Notes under the pieces: model-generated
Databases searched by the model: none
What the model was told of the DNA's origin: nothing
The model's input: the letters and a program-made list of their open reading frames with translations, nothing else
Shown here: positions 43,006 through 54,639 of the stretch, one piece after another
Position numbering within the stretch: position 1 is the first letter of the stretch
Layout of the letters: each line of letters starts with the position of its first letter
Assembly (NCBI RefSeq): GCF_028372415.1
Contig: NC_092878.1
Location: forward strand, 137,924,250-137,988,249
DNA length: 64,000 bases
Direction of reading: 5' to 3'
Source of the DNA: Notamacropus eugenii
Taxonomy: Eukaryota; Chordata; Mammalia; Diprotodontia; Macropodidae
Translations under genes and position numbers: made by a program

Positions 43006-43389
43006 CACACTTTGCCTCTTTTGACCAAAGGAGACAGGGAATCATAACAGACAAATGCAGAAGTTCAATTGCATGATATTAAAAATGAGTTCCAAATCAA
43101 AACAGAATAAGAGAAACTGCCCAATAGGAAAAGATATTTGCATCCTATATCATTGATATCCAAGATACAGAATTGACAAAAATATGTAGCACTACTAGCC
43201 CTTAATCCTCAACAGATGGTCAAAAGAAAATTGTTTTTCAAATGAAGATACTGAAAGACTTTAACGACCATTTGAAAACATGCCCCAAATCACCAATTAT
43301 AAGATCAATGTATATTAAAACAATTCTGAGGTTTCACTTTTCCCCCTGCAAATTGGTAAAAAAGACAAAGAAATGGTAAGAGTTATTAA

Positions 43390-43580
43390 TGGGATCATAG
43401 CTCTAGAGCTAGAGAGGATCTTAGGGATTATTTAATTCAGTCCTCTCATTTTACAGATGAGGAAACTGAGGGACAAAATTTTAGTGACTTGCTTTAGGTC
43501 ATGCAGATAGTAAATAGCAGGAATGGGATTCATCTCATGTCCTTTGACTCCAAATCTAGCACTTTGTAGAGCTTCTTATC
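43390..43580 (-). repeat. MIR-type SINE, antisense
   Basis: 'gctctagagctagagaggatcttaggg...tctcattttacagatgaggaaactgagggac' to 'tgactccaaatctagcacttt'. Confidence 0.7.
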
Positions 43581-43689
43581 TTTACATCTCCCTTATACAT
43601 TCCATTTTCTCCCCTCATGTAACCAATCCTTGGTTCGTGTCATCTGACCCTGCGTACTGGACATACAGTGTACTGCAATAGATTCTTCT

Positions 43690-43832
43690 TTTTTGGAGGC
43701 AATTGGGATTAAGTAACTTGCCCAGGGGTCATACAGCTAGTAAGTGTCTGAGGCTGGATTTGAACTAAGGTCCTCCTGACACTAGGGCTGCTGCTGTATC
43801 TACTGCACCACCTAGCTGCCTCTACTACAATC
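43690..43832 (-). repeat. Marsupial tRNA-derived SINE, antisense
   Basis: 'gattaagtaacttgcccaggggtcatacagctagtaagtgtctgaggctgg' to 'ctactgcaccacctagctgcctc'. Confidence 0.8.
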
Positions 43833-44437
43833 GCCTTCTAACTGATCTCCTTGCCTCCAAACTATCTTCCATTTAGCTGTCAAGATTATTTTTCTTACAT
43901 GTAGATGTGACCATCACTGTTCTGCTCAGTGAGTTCCAGTGACTCTCTCACCTCTAGAATCAACCATGAGATCTCTGTTTGGCATGGAAAGTTCTTTATA
44001 ACCTAGCTTCTTTTTCACTTTTCTTTCTTTTTAGATCATCTTCTATCACAAAGTCTGATTCAGCTATAGCAGTCTACCTTTTGTTTCTTAACAAGACACT
44101 TCTTTCTCCAACCCTGGCCCTTTTCCCTAGCTGTCCTCCATCCCTGGAATGCTCTGCCCCCTTATCTCTTCAGGTTTCCTGGCTTCATTCTAGACTCAGT
44201 TCATGAGGCCTTTCCCACCCTCCCCTCTCCCTCAACTATTAATGCCTTTCTCATTTGGATTATTTTTATAAATCTGTATATATCTTGTGTGTATTTACAG
44301 ATTTACCTGTTGTTTTTCTCATTAGAATGTAAGGTTCTTGAAGGTAGGGTTTGTTTTTTGCCTTCCTTTGTATCCTCAACACTTAGGACAGTGCCTGGCA
44401 CGTAGGAAGAGTTTAATAAATTCTTGTTGACTGACAC
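43833..44437 (+). repeat. L2 LINE 3' end, long copy
   Basis: 'cttctaactgatctccttgcctcc', 'gtgaccatcactgttctgctcag', 'ccctggaatgctctgcccc', 'gaggcctttcccaccctcccc', 'ttagaatgtaaggttcttgaaggtaggg' and 'cagtgcctggcacgtaggaagagtttaataaattcttgttgactgac' follow the L2 consensus order. This is the best preserved L2 in the window. Confidence 0.8.
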
Positions 44438-44439
44438 CT

Positions 44440-45585
44440 TTGTGCCTTATAAGTTAAGTTTCTTGGGATGGAGTGGAGGTGGTGGAGGTGAAGATTGAAT
44501 CTTACTCATCTCTGCATTCCTCATGGCATGTAGAGAGTACAGCATCTTATTCATAGGAGTGGCTCATTAAATATTTAATGAGCATGATATTAAAATTCTA
44601 CCTTTAGAGTCTCCGTATCACGGCTTCCTATACCCCTTTGGTCCATTTCTCTGAGCTGACTTTTTTAATCCATTTTTTTGGGTGCACATCACATGCTCTT
44701 TCTGTTTAGGAAATAGCAATTGCACATGTTGTTGCATATCAATGACTCCAACTAGTTGCTGAGCATCTCATATTGCTTTCCTATATAACATGGGTAGGAG
44801 CCAAGTATGGCCTTTCGCACTTCTTTCTTACTTCAAATAGTTTGACTAAATGTTGTGTAAGTAATGTACTTGTGTTTCTGAGCAGAGGGAAGAGCAGACA
44901 TAGCCTTGGGAATTGTTTAGGAAATTCAGCATGTTAAGAGTTGGTAAGGGTTGATGTCACAGCTATTTTGGGAAAAGATTATTTTCCCCCTTTGATTCTA
45001 CAAAGAAATAGGGACCAGGAAGGAGGAGACTACTGTCAGCTACTTCACGCCAGGGTCCCTTATCTAAGAGAGCAGCTGGATAATCTCTGTCATAAATCAG
45101 AAGACAAAAACCTTGTCACATGATGTTAATGAAAGGAAATTTGGAGGCTGAGTATTGGCTGAGGTTGGAAGGTCAAATGAGAATGGGTAGAAATGGAGGG
45201 AGGAGGGAGAAGGGAAGCAGACCCCTTCATGAAAAGCTAAGAAAAAGTCATTGAAAGCTAGTGCTTTAGCAAAAAGGCAAGGAATTGAAGAGACTTGTAA
45301 GGAAGAAACATGACACCCTCCCTACTTCAAAAACGAAAGAGAAGGCCCCAGGCAAGAAAGAGTGGATCCTTCAGAGCATGGATATCACAGGGGACCAAGA
45401 AACAGGCTCCTGTCCCATGGAGTAAATATGAGGTAAGTTTACAATTATATAGTTTACAGTTATAAGTATATAATTATGTCATACCCTGATATATACGATG
45501 TAATTGTATTTATATGTAATTATATTATATAGCATATACTATAATATAATTATGTTATACCCTGATACAATATAATTATATTATA
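44440..45585. other. No gene seen
   Basis: Unique-looking AT-rich sequence with a purine-rich part at 45180-45240 and AT repeats at 45440-45590 (ATTATATTATAC motifs repeated). No coding signal. Confidence 0.45.
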
Positions 45586-45591
45586 CCCTGA

Positions 45592-46325
45592 TAGGTAGGT
45601 GCAATTATTATCCCAATTTTACATTTGAAGAAACTGAAGCAACAGAGGCTACATGATGCCCAAGATCATACAGATAAGTGCTGGGGATGGAAGCTCAATT
45701 CCATGTGGACAGTCTCGGGCGGGTAAAGGTGGGAACTTCTAAATCTTAGAGTTCTCACGAGGCCCCCCAGGAAACGGCTGGGAATCGAGGTGAACCGAGC
45801 TATCTCGTGTATTTCCACCTCTTCCCGTGAGAAACGTGAAGGGAGGAGCATCCCCCTCGAGACTGTCCCGGGTCTGGGCACACCTATTGTTATCTAACAG
45901 GCACGGTATTCAGGTGCAAACTATGCGGCTGTTGAGCTTAATTAGGATCAGGAAAGCCTGAAAGCGCTCTTAGCTCGGGAGGGGCCCTGACAGACAGAAG
46001 GCCTCTCCTCCCTTTCCCTCTCTTCGCTCTTCCCTCCCCCTCTCTCCCCACTTACACTTCTACTTCCAATCTCTTATTATAAGATCTTTGCCTCCTTGGG
46101 AGATTCCTCGCTCCCTCCTAAGGAAGAATTCCCCTGCACTTGTAACCAGAACCCTGAATAAAAGCCTAACCCTTGTTCGACTCCGTAAAGTCTCTTCTCT
46201 CATACGATTATCCGGTTTGGCCAGCCGAAGACCTGCGAGAGGTAAGGTAAGAAGGCCTGGCAGATAAGGGTCTGAGGCTGTATTTGAACTCAGGTCTTCC
46301 TGACTCCAGGGCTAGCACTCTATGG
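45592..46325 (-). repeat. MIR/tRNA SINE, antisense, interrupted by an LTR
   Basis: The left part is 'aattattatcccaattttacatttgaagaaactg...gatcatacagataag' to 45678. The right part is 'gataagggtctgaggctgtatttgaactcaggtcttcctgactccagggctagcactc' from 46263. Joining them restores one continuous SINE with a single GATAAG. Confidence 0.8.
45679..46262 (+). mobile_element. Solo LTR of an endogenous retrovirus (584 bp)
   Basis: It begins TGCTGGGG and ends GGCCTGGCA, so TG...CA. It is flanked by the 6-bp target duplication GATAAG (45673-45678 and 46263-46268). It is GC-richer than its surroundings and has several CpGs. A TATA-like TTATAAG lies near 46077 and the poly(A) signal AATAAA at 46157-46162. 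U3, R and U5 are thus about 45679-46105, 46106-46180 and 46181-46262. No gag, pol or env sequence is nearby, so it is the product of LTR-LTR recombination. Six-base duplications are usual for class II (beta-like) retroviruses. The intact duplication points to a fairly young insertion. Confidence 0.85.
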
Positions 46326-46399
46326 GCCTATAATTCTCAGCAGACTGAGAACCTCAGAGAGATAGGGGTCTAACTGTGAATCATCTTTATCATGTATTA

Positions 46400-46515
46400 T
46401 TTACATATGGTCTTCTTCATTAGAATGTATGATTCTTGAGGGTAAGACTATGTTTTTTTTGAGTGGTGGAGCTGGCCTTTCCAATGCTTAGCACAACGTC
46501 TGGCTCTTTGTTAAT
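46400..46515 (+). repeat. L2 LINE 3' end
   Basis: 'ttcattagaatgtatgattcttgagggtaagac' to 'caatgcttagcacaacgtctggc'. Confidence 0.65.
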
Positions 46516-46634
46516 TGACAAAAACGTGTAGACTGCATCATGTTGTCATAATGCTCTAAAATGTAGAATAAAATGCAGCAAAAGGTGTTGCAAAGCACGG
46601 AGAAAGCATTATAGATTTTACAATCAGCCACGTT

Positions 46635-46865
46635 TCACAGTAGATAGAGCATTTTGCCCTGGAGTTAGGAAGACCTGACTTCAAATCTCAACTCAGACTC
46701 ACTTACCAACTTACCTTCTTCTTTAGTTTGCTCATCTATAAAACAAGGGTAATGACACAACCCACATCCCAGGGTTGTTGTGAAGAAAAAAATGGGATGA
46801 TATTTGGGAAACATTTTTGCAAAAACAGTACAGAAATGCTACTTTTTATTATTATTTTTATTAAA
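46635..46865 (+). repeat. Marsupial tRNA-derived SINE
   Basis: 'cacagtagatagagcattttgccctggagttaggaagacctgac', 'cagggttgttgtgaagaaaaaaatgggatgatatttggg', ending in (ATT)n. Diverged. Confidence 0.7.
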
Positions 46866-46869
46866 ATGT

Positions 46870-47470
46870 AGTATTCAAAATAGCAACTCCTCTAAGGTTT
46901 TGTCCACACATTCAAACTGGTTTGATGATGAGTCATAAAAAATAGTAGATACAAATAAGTCAAATAATTGCATTTCTTTGAACTCTGCACCAACACAAAC
47001 CATTCTGATGAAATAAGTCATGTTTTGGCTGGTTGCATGAAATTTACAGTCGCAGCCTTCCTCATGTGTTTAAAACTCAACTCTTAAATTCTAGCACAGA
47101 TGTCTACTTAGCAAAGATACTACCTTGCATTATATTATATTTGGTATTTGAGGTAAGTAGTACATAAGCCCATGCATATTGGCTATACCAGAGAGGCACA
47201 TACTCTGATGGATTTTAGCCAGATGGAGAAGCTACAAGTACACTGATGGATGGTGTGTCTATTTTTGAAGATCATCTTAGTGAGGTTTGGAGGATAACTC
47301 ATCACTGGGGTGATAATTTCCCCGCCAACACACAGTGAATCTCAAAGATGATCTCCTGAGCTGTGGAAGGATTGCAATTTTTGTTATCAGAGGGAGGGTC
47401 CACCTGTGAACTGACAGAATTACAGATCCCTGAGGTATTGAAAGAGTTGTATGTGAGTAAAGGAAAATCA
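46870..47470. other. No gene seen
   Basis: AT-rich unique sequence. A minus-strand frame at 47277-47471 has no recognisable product. Confidence 0.45.
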
Positions 47471-47563
47471 TCAGTCAATCAATCAATAAGCACCTACCAT
47501 CTAGGCATTGTGCTAAAAGCTGGAGATTAAAAGGCAAAAGTGATTTGCTTTAAGGATGGCACA

Positions 47564-48281
47564 CAGGCCTATATTGGAGATATTGTGTGATTCAGTTCTG
47601 GGCCACCACAATAAAGCAAATGTTATGATAAGGCAAGTCACAAATGTTTTGGTTTCCAAGTGAATATAAAAAGTGATATTTATATTACACTACAGTCTAT
47701 TAAGTATACAATACCATTATGTCTAAGAGTAATATACATACATTAATTAAAAATGCTTTATTGCTTAAAAAATGCTAACCATCATCTGAGCCTTCAGTGA
47801 GTTGTAATCTTTTGGCAGGTGGTGGATCTTGCCTCAGTGTTGATGGCTGCTGAATGATCAGTGTGCTGGTGCTAAAGGTTGGGGTGACTGTGGCAATTTC
47901 TTAAAATAAGACAACAATGGAAGTTTGCCAGACTGATGACTCTTCCTTTCACTGGAACACTTAGAGGCCATTGTAGGGTTATTAATTATCCTAATTTCAA
48001 TATTGTTGTGTCTCAGATTTGAGGTGCCCCCAATAATTTCTATAGTAACGTAATAGATTTCTGATCACAGGTCACATAACATAACATAATAGATATAAAA
48101 ATAATGAAAAATTTTGAAATATTGTAAAAATTGTCAGAGACGTGACATGAGCACATGCTGTTGGAAAAATGGTACCACTAGACTTGCTCAACTCAGGGCT
48201 GCCACAGCCTTCAATTTACAAAAAAAATGCTAAATCTGGGAAATGCGATAAAATGAGGCACAATAAAGTGAGGTATACCTG
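47564..48281 (+). mobile_element. Tigger1-like (pogo/Tc1-mariner) DNA transposon, internally deleted
   Basis: It starts CAGGCCTATATTGGAGATATTG and ends CAATAAAGTGAGGTATACCTG, which are terminal inverted repeats of Tigger type, with TA just after. Internal blocks ('cttcagtgagttgtaatcttttggcagg', 'cagtgttgatggctgctgaatgatcag', 'cttcctttcactggaacacttagaggccattgtagggttattaatt', 'aaatgctgttggaaaaatgg' in part) match my memory of the two ends of Tigger1. The transposase middle is missing, leaving 718 bp. It is non-autonomous. Confidence 0.75.
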
Positions 48282-48439
48282 TATTCCAAAAGGTGAAGAC
48301 AACATGCATATCTGTATAGACAAAGAATACACAAAAGTGTCCACGATCACTTCTCATTAAATATTCATTTAATGAACAGGATATTAAAATCCTCCTTTCA
48401 GAGTCTGCTCATGGCATATTTCTGTTCTTCTGAGGCTGA

Positions 48440-48705
48440 TTGTTTGTTCTGTTTTGTTGTGCAGTCACATCTAACTCTTCATGACCCCATTTGGGGTTTT
48501 CTTGGTAGAGATACTGGAATGTTTTGCCATGTCCTTCTCTAGCTCATTTTACAGATGGAGAAACTGAGGCAAACAGGGTGAAGTGACAACCAGAGTCACA
48601 CAGCTAGTAAGTTTCTGAAATGAGATTTGAACTCAGAAAGATGAGTCTTCCTGACTCCAGGCACCACTCTCAATTCACTGCACAACCTAGCTGCATTAGC
48701 AGCTC
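48440..48705 (-). repeat. Full-length marsupial tRNA-derived SINE, antisense
   Basis: 'cagtcacatctaactcttcatgaccccatttggggttttcttgg' to 'tcaattcactgcacaacctagctgc'. Confidence 0.8.
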
Positions 48706-48854
48706 TTTCTCTGGCTTGACCTTTTTATCTGTTCATCAGTAGTCTTGGGAGTGGTTGCATTACCATTTGGGGGTTGGAAATTAAGAAAGGCTTCTTGTAC
48801 AAGGTTGTTTAGAAATTGTCCAAGTTTGCTCAGATTTGAGCTGCTAACTGAGGT

Positions 48855-49065
48855 AGTGGGGTATGATGAATAGAGAACCAGCCTCAGGGTTTGGACTGTC
48901 TGAGTTCAAGTCCATACCCTGACAAGTAGGCTTTGAGACCTTGGGAAGTTACTTAACCATTCAGTGGTCTGCATAACTCTCATAAGACTAAATTTCAGAG
49001 AAGCAGATGCTGATCTGCATTGACAGAGGGAATTTTCTCACTGGAAATTCCCTATATCATTGAAA
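48855..49065 (+). repeat. MIR-type SINE
   Basis: 'gtggggtatgatgaatagagaaccagcctcagg', 'gagttcaagtccataccctgac', 'gagaccttgggaagttacttaacc'. Confidence 0.6.
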
Positions 49066-49119
49066 TCACAGGTCTAATTAAAAAAAAAACTAACCAAAGG
49101 TCTTTTAAATGGATGAATG

Positions 49120-49390
49120 CTGTTGTCGAGTTGTTTTCAGCCATGTTCAACTCTTTGTGACCCCATTTGAAGTTTTCTTTGCAAAGATTCTGGAGTGATT
49201 TGACATTTCCTTTTCCAGGTCATTTTACAGATGAGGAAACTGAGGCAAACAGGGTTAAGTGATTCTCCCAGGGTCACACAGTTGTTGAAGTGTCTGAGAT
49301 TGGATTTGAACTCACAAAGAAATATTCCTTTGTGACTCTTCCTGAGTCCAAGCCCAGTGCTCTATCCATTGTACCACCTACCTGTACCCA
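49120..49390 (-). repeat. Full-length marsupial tRNA-derived SINE, antisense
   Basis: 'gttttcagccatgttcaactctttgtgaccccatttgaag' to 'tgctctatccattgtaccacctacctg'. Diverged from the copy at 48440. Confidence 0.8.
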
Positions 49391-49734
49391 AAATGAATGG
49401 AGAACACCAAATAATTTCTTCTTGGATTTGTTTTTGAGAATAAAATGAAGGAAGTATTATTAATCAAAATATGAAAAGGACTAAACCATTTCATATAGAC
49501 AGGAAATGCAGATTCAGATTCTTTAAAGATATCAGTTATATATTTTATATTTGATGATGCCATTTACATTTTCTCATGATGTCATTTGAATTCCTAACCT
49601 CTTTTTCTTTCATATATACATATGTGCAATTTTAGAGCTAGAAGAAAACTTAGAGATGCCTAGTCTAACTCTCATTTTATAGATAAGGGACACTTAGTAA
49701 GCACTTAATAAAAAATTTTTAAGCTTGATTTGAT

Positions 49735-49860
49735 TTAAAGAATATTGAATCTGGAGTCAGAGGACCTGGGTTCTAATCCCAGTTTTGCTTATCATTTCCA
49801 GGACCAGAGACCATCTAAGAAGACCCTTTTCACTTTAAATACAAATTATGATTCTATTAT
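49735..49860 (+). repeat. MIR-type SINE fragment
   Basis: 'gaatattgaatctggagtcagaggacctgggttctaatcccag' is the tRNA-related part. Confidence 0.6.
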
Positions 49861-49994
49861 ATTCTTAGATTAAAGCTTGGGAACATAAGATTTACTTGTG
49901 TGGCTCACTTGAAATCTCAAAAAATGAAGGTAGTTATCCTTTCCTCTAGAGTTCTCAAGGCTTCGAAAAAGTTAATTGATGTATGGAATATATG

Positions 49995-50070
49995 TATATA
50001 TATATATACGTATATATATATATATATACACACATATACAAACACACATAAACATATGTATACACACATA
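49995..50070. repeat. (TA)n/(CA)n microsatellite
   Basis: Runs of TATATA, then ACACATA units. Confidence 0.9.
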
Positions 50071-50071
50071 T

Positions 50072-50312
50072 GTTGGTTAGGCAGCTCAGTGGACAGAGAC
50101 GTGGGACCCGAGTCAGGAAGCCCTGAGTTCAAATCCATCCTCAAACACTTACTAGCTATGTGACTTGGTCAAGTCACCTAACCCTGTTTGCTTCATTTTT
50201 TTTTTCTGTAAAATGACCTGGAGAAGAAAATGGCAAACCATTCCAGTATCTTTGCCAAGAAATGTACAAGTGGAATCATGAAGAGTTGAACATGACTGAA
50301 CAACATCTATGT
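50072..50312 (+). repeat. Full-length marsupial tRNA-derived SINE
   Basis: 'ggcagctcagtggacagagacgtgggacccgagtcaggaagccc' to 'gagttgaacatgactgaacaac'. All parts are present. Confidence 0.85.
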
Positions 50313-50314
50313 AT

Positions 50315-51585
50315 ATGTGTATAGTGTCATTGGGAGAATTTGTTTTTTCCTGATTTTGCATATTTGTTATAAGAAATTTGTTTTATTTTTTCTTTACTTT
50401 CCCCAATGGGGTGAGGGTAAAAAAGAGAGAAAATAGATTTCTATTCATTAAAAAATATGGAGAATTTAGGGTATGTGTGTGCATACTACAGATATCAAAC
50501 ACGGCATACACTTTTAGATGAGGTCTCTGTGTTTTATTTAATTGTAATAATTTTGCTACAAGAGGCTCACAATGTGAGAGTGATCTACAGATAGATATGA
50601 AATAAAAACAGAAGACATCAATACACCTGAAAGTGCCTCTCCCCTCCTCCCCTCTTCCCCCCAAACAAGAGAGAAAAAACTAATTAAGACAATTATCCCT
50701 TTTAGGTGCAAGATGATCATCCAATTACCTTTAATTCAATCCCAAAGCATCTGAATGGTTGAGAACGCCCTAGGTAGCATGGGTCACACAAAATTTCCCT
50801 TTCTCTACACCATGACCAAAGAAGCATCAAGACTGCGTTTGAGATACTATGGATTTTGAATGATTACTAACTCAGAAGAAACGGTTCTCCCTTAACGGGC
50901 AATATTCCACAAGCTCGTTAGCTTTCTGCCAACTGTGGTTGAGAACAAATAAATGAAACTACTTGTTCTTTCACTTTAAGGGCAGACTCCTATGGGTTAA
51001 GCTTCTCTGTAAAAGGCAATCATCCTGACTCATTGTTTTCATTGTCACATTTAAGGCTTCATTTGTACTTTGAGTAAATGGTCCCAGTCAAGTGAAAAAA
51101 CATGAATAAAAGCAGATTGAGCTGATAGGTCCCCACCTTCCAGTCTGTGCAAAGTACTGATAAAGGTGTATGAGTAACTTGTCTGCAATGGAGCCCTTAT
51201 CAGTCATAATTCAGCTGTAATAGATCACTTGTGGTTCAAGAGTATTTAAGCAGCAAACCTTTAATCTTGGTAATTGCTAACATTTTCAAATTTACCAGGA
51301 AAACATCCCCACTAGGGAAGTATACTGATAAGGAGGGATCCATCCAAAATGGTAAAAGAGTGGAGAAATTATGACACGTGAGGAATTGTTGATGGTAATG
51401 AGGTTGTTTAACCCAGAGAAGGGGCACCTAATGGGAGAAATAAAATTATCTTCAAATATTTAAAAAGAGGTGATGCTTTGTTTACGCATTTGGTACAGGA
51501 GGGACAGTTAGGGCTGAAGGATAGAAGTTATTAAGGAGACCGATTTGGGGTTAATATCAGAAAGAAATGTCATGCTTAATAGATC
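50315..51585. other. No gene seen; low-repeat stretch
   Basis: One of the longest stretches without a recognisable repeat. The C-rich run at 50640-50670 is simple sequence. A MIR-like piece begins only after 51590. Confidence 0.5.
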
Positions 51586-51589
51586 TAGA

Positions 51590-51715
51590 ATCTGGACAGG
51601 ATCTTAAAGGCTCTGTGGTTCAGAATTCTTATTTTACAGATGAAGAAACCAAAACTCAGGGTCGTGAAGAGACTTGCTAGAGGTCACAGAGGCAGAAATC
51701 ATCAGAGTTGGGGAC
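51590..51715 (-). repeat. MIR-type SINE, antisense
   Basis: 'gattcttattttacagatgaagaaaccaaaactcaggg' preceded by 'cttaaaggctctgtgg'. Diverged. Confidence 0.6.
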
Positions 51716-51724
51716 AGTGAGATT

Positions 51725-51835
51725 CTGACAGGCACTGTGCTAAGTCTGAGAATACAGATAAAAGCAAGTAAGATAATCTTTGCCCCTAAGGATCTTCTGT
51801 TCTAAAGGGGAAGCCAACACAAGAGAGTACCTGGA
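51725..51835 (-). repeat. L2 LINE 3' end, antisense
   Basis: 'gacaggcactgtgctaagtctgagaatacagataaaagc' then 'cccctaaggatcttctgttctaaaggggaag'. Confidence 0.55.
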
Positions 51836-51969
51836 AAGAAGGGGAGCAGGGTATGGTGGAGCCAGCTGTAGTGATTATTAAGAGCCAATTAGTAAATTTT
51901 CCATGTGAGCATTTACACTTTAGAAATCAATAAATGCTACAAATCAGGGCTTAATTTGTTGCTTATTGA

Positions 51970-52240
51970 TTGTTTAGACTGGGTAGCATGGTGGATAGAG
52001 TACCACAGGGAGTCAGGAAGACCTGAGTTCAAATCTGATCAGACATTAACTAGCTGTGTGACCCTAGGCAGGCCACTTAACCTCTGTCTGCCTCTGTTTC
52101 CTGAACTGTAAAATGGAGATGATAATAAGAGCTCCTATCTCCCCAGGGTTGTTGTTAGGATCAAACGAGATTAGTTAGTATAGGGTCCAGTACATAGTAA
52201 GTACTATATAAATTTTAGCTATTATTATTATAATTTTGAG
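51970..52240 (+). repeat. Marsupial tRNA-derived SINE (GATCAAATGAGAT branch)
   Basis: 'agcatggtggatagagtaccac...agtcaggaagacctgagttcaaatctg', 'gtgtgaccctaggcaggccacttaacctctgtctgcctctg', 'gggttgttgttaggatcaaacgagatt', ending (ATT)n. Confidence 0.8.
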
Positions 52241-52589
52241 AGAGATGGAGAAAGTGTTAATAATACAGGGTGTACTCTTTTTTTAAAAAAATATTCCTTT
52301 GGAGAATCAGTTATTAAGCATTTACCGGAACTCCACTGATGGGGACTACTCTAGCAATACCTTGGAGAAGAGATAGCAGGGAGGTAGTGGGGAGACTAGT
52401 ATCCCAAGAAAAATAACATGAAATCTCACTGAATGCAAATATGTTATGTGAGGTCTGAGGGGAAAGCTTTATTACTGACTTGAAGAAATTGAGGCTGGAG
52501 ACAGTCAAAAGTGAGATGAAGCATTCTGGAGTTCTTCACCAATGAGGAGACGAAACTTAGGGTAGAGATTTACCAGGATGACAGTGGGG

Positions 52590-52820
52590 TTTTTTTTGTG
52601 TCTTTTTCCAGTCCTGTCTGACTTTTTGTGACCACATTTAGGGTTTTCTTGGTGAAGATCCTTAAATGGTTTGCCATTTCCTTCTCCAGCTCATTTGACA
52701 GATGAGAAAACTGAGGCAAATGGTTAAACAACTTGCCTAGAGTCACATAGCTAGTAATTGTCTATAAGAGGATTTTCCTGACTCAGGCCTGGCACTCTAT
52801 CCACTGACCCACGGTGGCAT
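52590..52820 (-). repeat. Full-length marsupial tRNA-derived SINE, antisense
   Basis: 'tttttccagtcctgtctgactttttgtgaccacatttagggttttcttgg' to 'ggcactctatccactgacccac'. Confidence 0.8.
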
Positions 52821-53039
52821 AGAGGAGGACAAGAAGTAGGGATAAAGTTGAGGTGAAAGTGAGACAGAGATGAACTCTCCTTTGTATCACCAGATTTCGC
52901 TTCTATGCCTTAGCTACCCCCTGACTCTACTTGTGAGGATCCCCCTTTTCCATTGGTGGGTTCTTCCCAGAAACTCAATTCTGGAGAAAGACCTCAGAAC
53001 AGCCACTCTTCTCTGCCTTCCCTGCCCCCCCGCCAATTA

Positions 53040-53545
53040 ATTTTTTCTAATTACGTGTAAAGATAGTTTCCAACATTCACTTTTATAAGATTTTTAGTTC
53101 CAGTTTTTTTCCTCCTTCCATTCTCCTCCCCCCCCCCCCGAAATGGCAAGCTATCTGATATAGGCTATATATGTAAACTCATATTAAATTTATTTTCACA
53201 TTAGCCATGTTCTGAAGCAAAAATCAGAACAAAAGGGAAAAATCACAAGAAAGAAAAACAAGAGAGAAAACAGTGTGCTTTGATCTGCATTCAGACTCCA
53301 TTGTTTTGTCTTTGGATGTGGATAGTATTTTCCATCATGAGTCTTTTGGAGTTGTCTTAGGTCATTGTATAGCTGAGAAGAGCTAAGTCTACCACAGTTG
53401 GTCATTGAACTGTGTTGCTGTAACTGTGTACAATGTTCTCTTGGTTGTTCTCACTTCACTCAGCATCAGTTCATTCAAGTCTTTCTAGTTTTTTCTGAAA
53501 TTCGCTTGCTCATCATTTCTTATGGGCAATAGTACAGAACAGCCA
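53040..53545 (-). repeat. LINE-1 3' end, antisense
   Basis: 'ttttctaattacgtgtaaagatagtttccaacattcac', 'gatctgcattcagactccattgttttgtctttggatgtgg', 'gagaagagctaagtctaccacagttggtcattg', 'cactcagcatcagttcattcaagtctttctag' in antisense LINE-1 order. Confidence 0.75.
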
Positions 53546-53549
53546 TTCT

Positions 53550-53745
53550 TGACCCATCCAGACTGATGTCTCTATGCAGGTACCTACTGCTGTCCCTTTC
53601 ACTTCTCAGCTCCCCTTTTATATCTTATTTTCTTCCATTAGAATGTAAACTCTTTTAACTCCTCTTTTCCCCATATTCATATTTCTAGTTCTTAACTCAG
53701 TACTAGGCACATCTTAAGCACTTAATAAATGCTTGTTGACTGACT
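53550..53745 (+). repeat. L2 LINE 3' end
   Basis: 'ttccattagaatgtaaactcttttaactcc' to 'tactaggcacatcttaagcacttaataaatgcttgttgactgac'. It abuts the LINE-1 fragment. Confidence 0.7.
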
Positions 53746-53749
53746 ATGA

Positions 53750-54635
53750 TGCTGCCAGCCCTTGAACAATTAATGATACTCAGCAGTGGGATGGGCTGCT
53801 TCTTATGGTAATGGACTGCCTGGATTGCTCGAATAAAGATGTAGGAATTTCACTACCAAGGTGTTTCCCCTCCACCTCAGGGTTGACTGAATAGTATATC
53901 GGAGCTAAAAACTCAGAGCCTGTCTTTCTTGACCTATGTGCCCTATGCCCCAGCCTCTTAGAGGTTGATTTAGCACTGAGCCCTGGCCATGCCCAGCTCT
54001 CTTGACCAAGTGTCAGGGAAAGAGGGAGCCACTGTGATCTCATTTTAACCCCAATGGCTAAGTTCTTCTATATGGACACATCTCTTTAGCTAAAGGTGAC
54101 TGTCCAGGTGGCATCTCTTCCTGTGCTTGAACTGTTTTCTGGTTGGGAGTAGGTGCTGAAAAAAACCTGGCTTTACCCACTTCATGACCACTGTTTTTTT
54201 CAGCTTCCTAAGAATCAACCAAGGTTTCCCCTTATTATGCCTGACTTCTCATACTGGTCAGGCTACCTTAGCTTATAAACCCTGGAAAAGGGTCTGAAAC
54301 CCTAGTATCTGCATCTACTTCCCAGGATTCCTCTTAGAGTGCATAAAGAACAAGGATTAGGACTCTGTGCCCCATATCCCCGGGGGACAGACTCAAGTTT
54401 CTCTAACTGATGCCCAGGTAGGGACTAAATGCACCTCATGCCCTTTAGCTTTTCTCCCACCTGACCTCATAAACGGAGCCAATAGGGATTAGACCCTCTT
54501 GCACTGAGGATTAGTGCTTAACAGGTATCCCTCAGGGAAAAAATAAATTGCTTTCATATTCATGCCCTGGATAAGTGAGTGGACTGCCATGGTCTCCTTT
54601 TGACTCAGTTTCTATAAAAAAAGGAGCTTTATTTC
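53750..54635. other. No gene seen
   Basis: Moderately GC-rich unique sequence without recognisable repeat or exon. A minus-strand frame at 53780-54043 shows no domain. Confidence 0.45.
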
Positions 54636-54639
54636 TATT

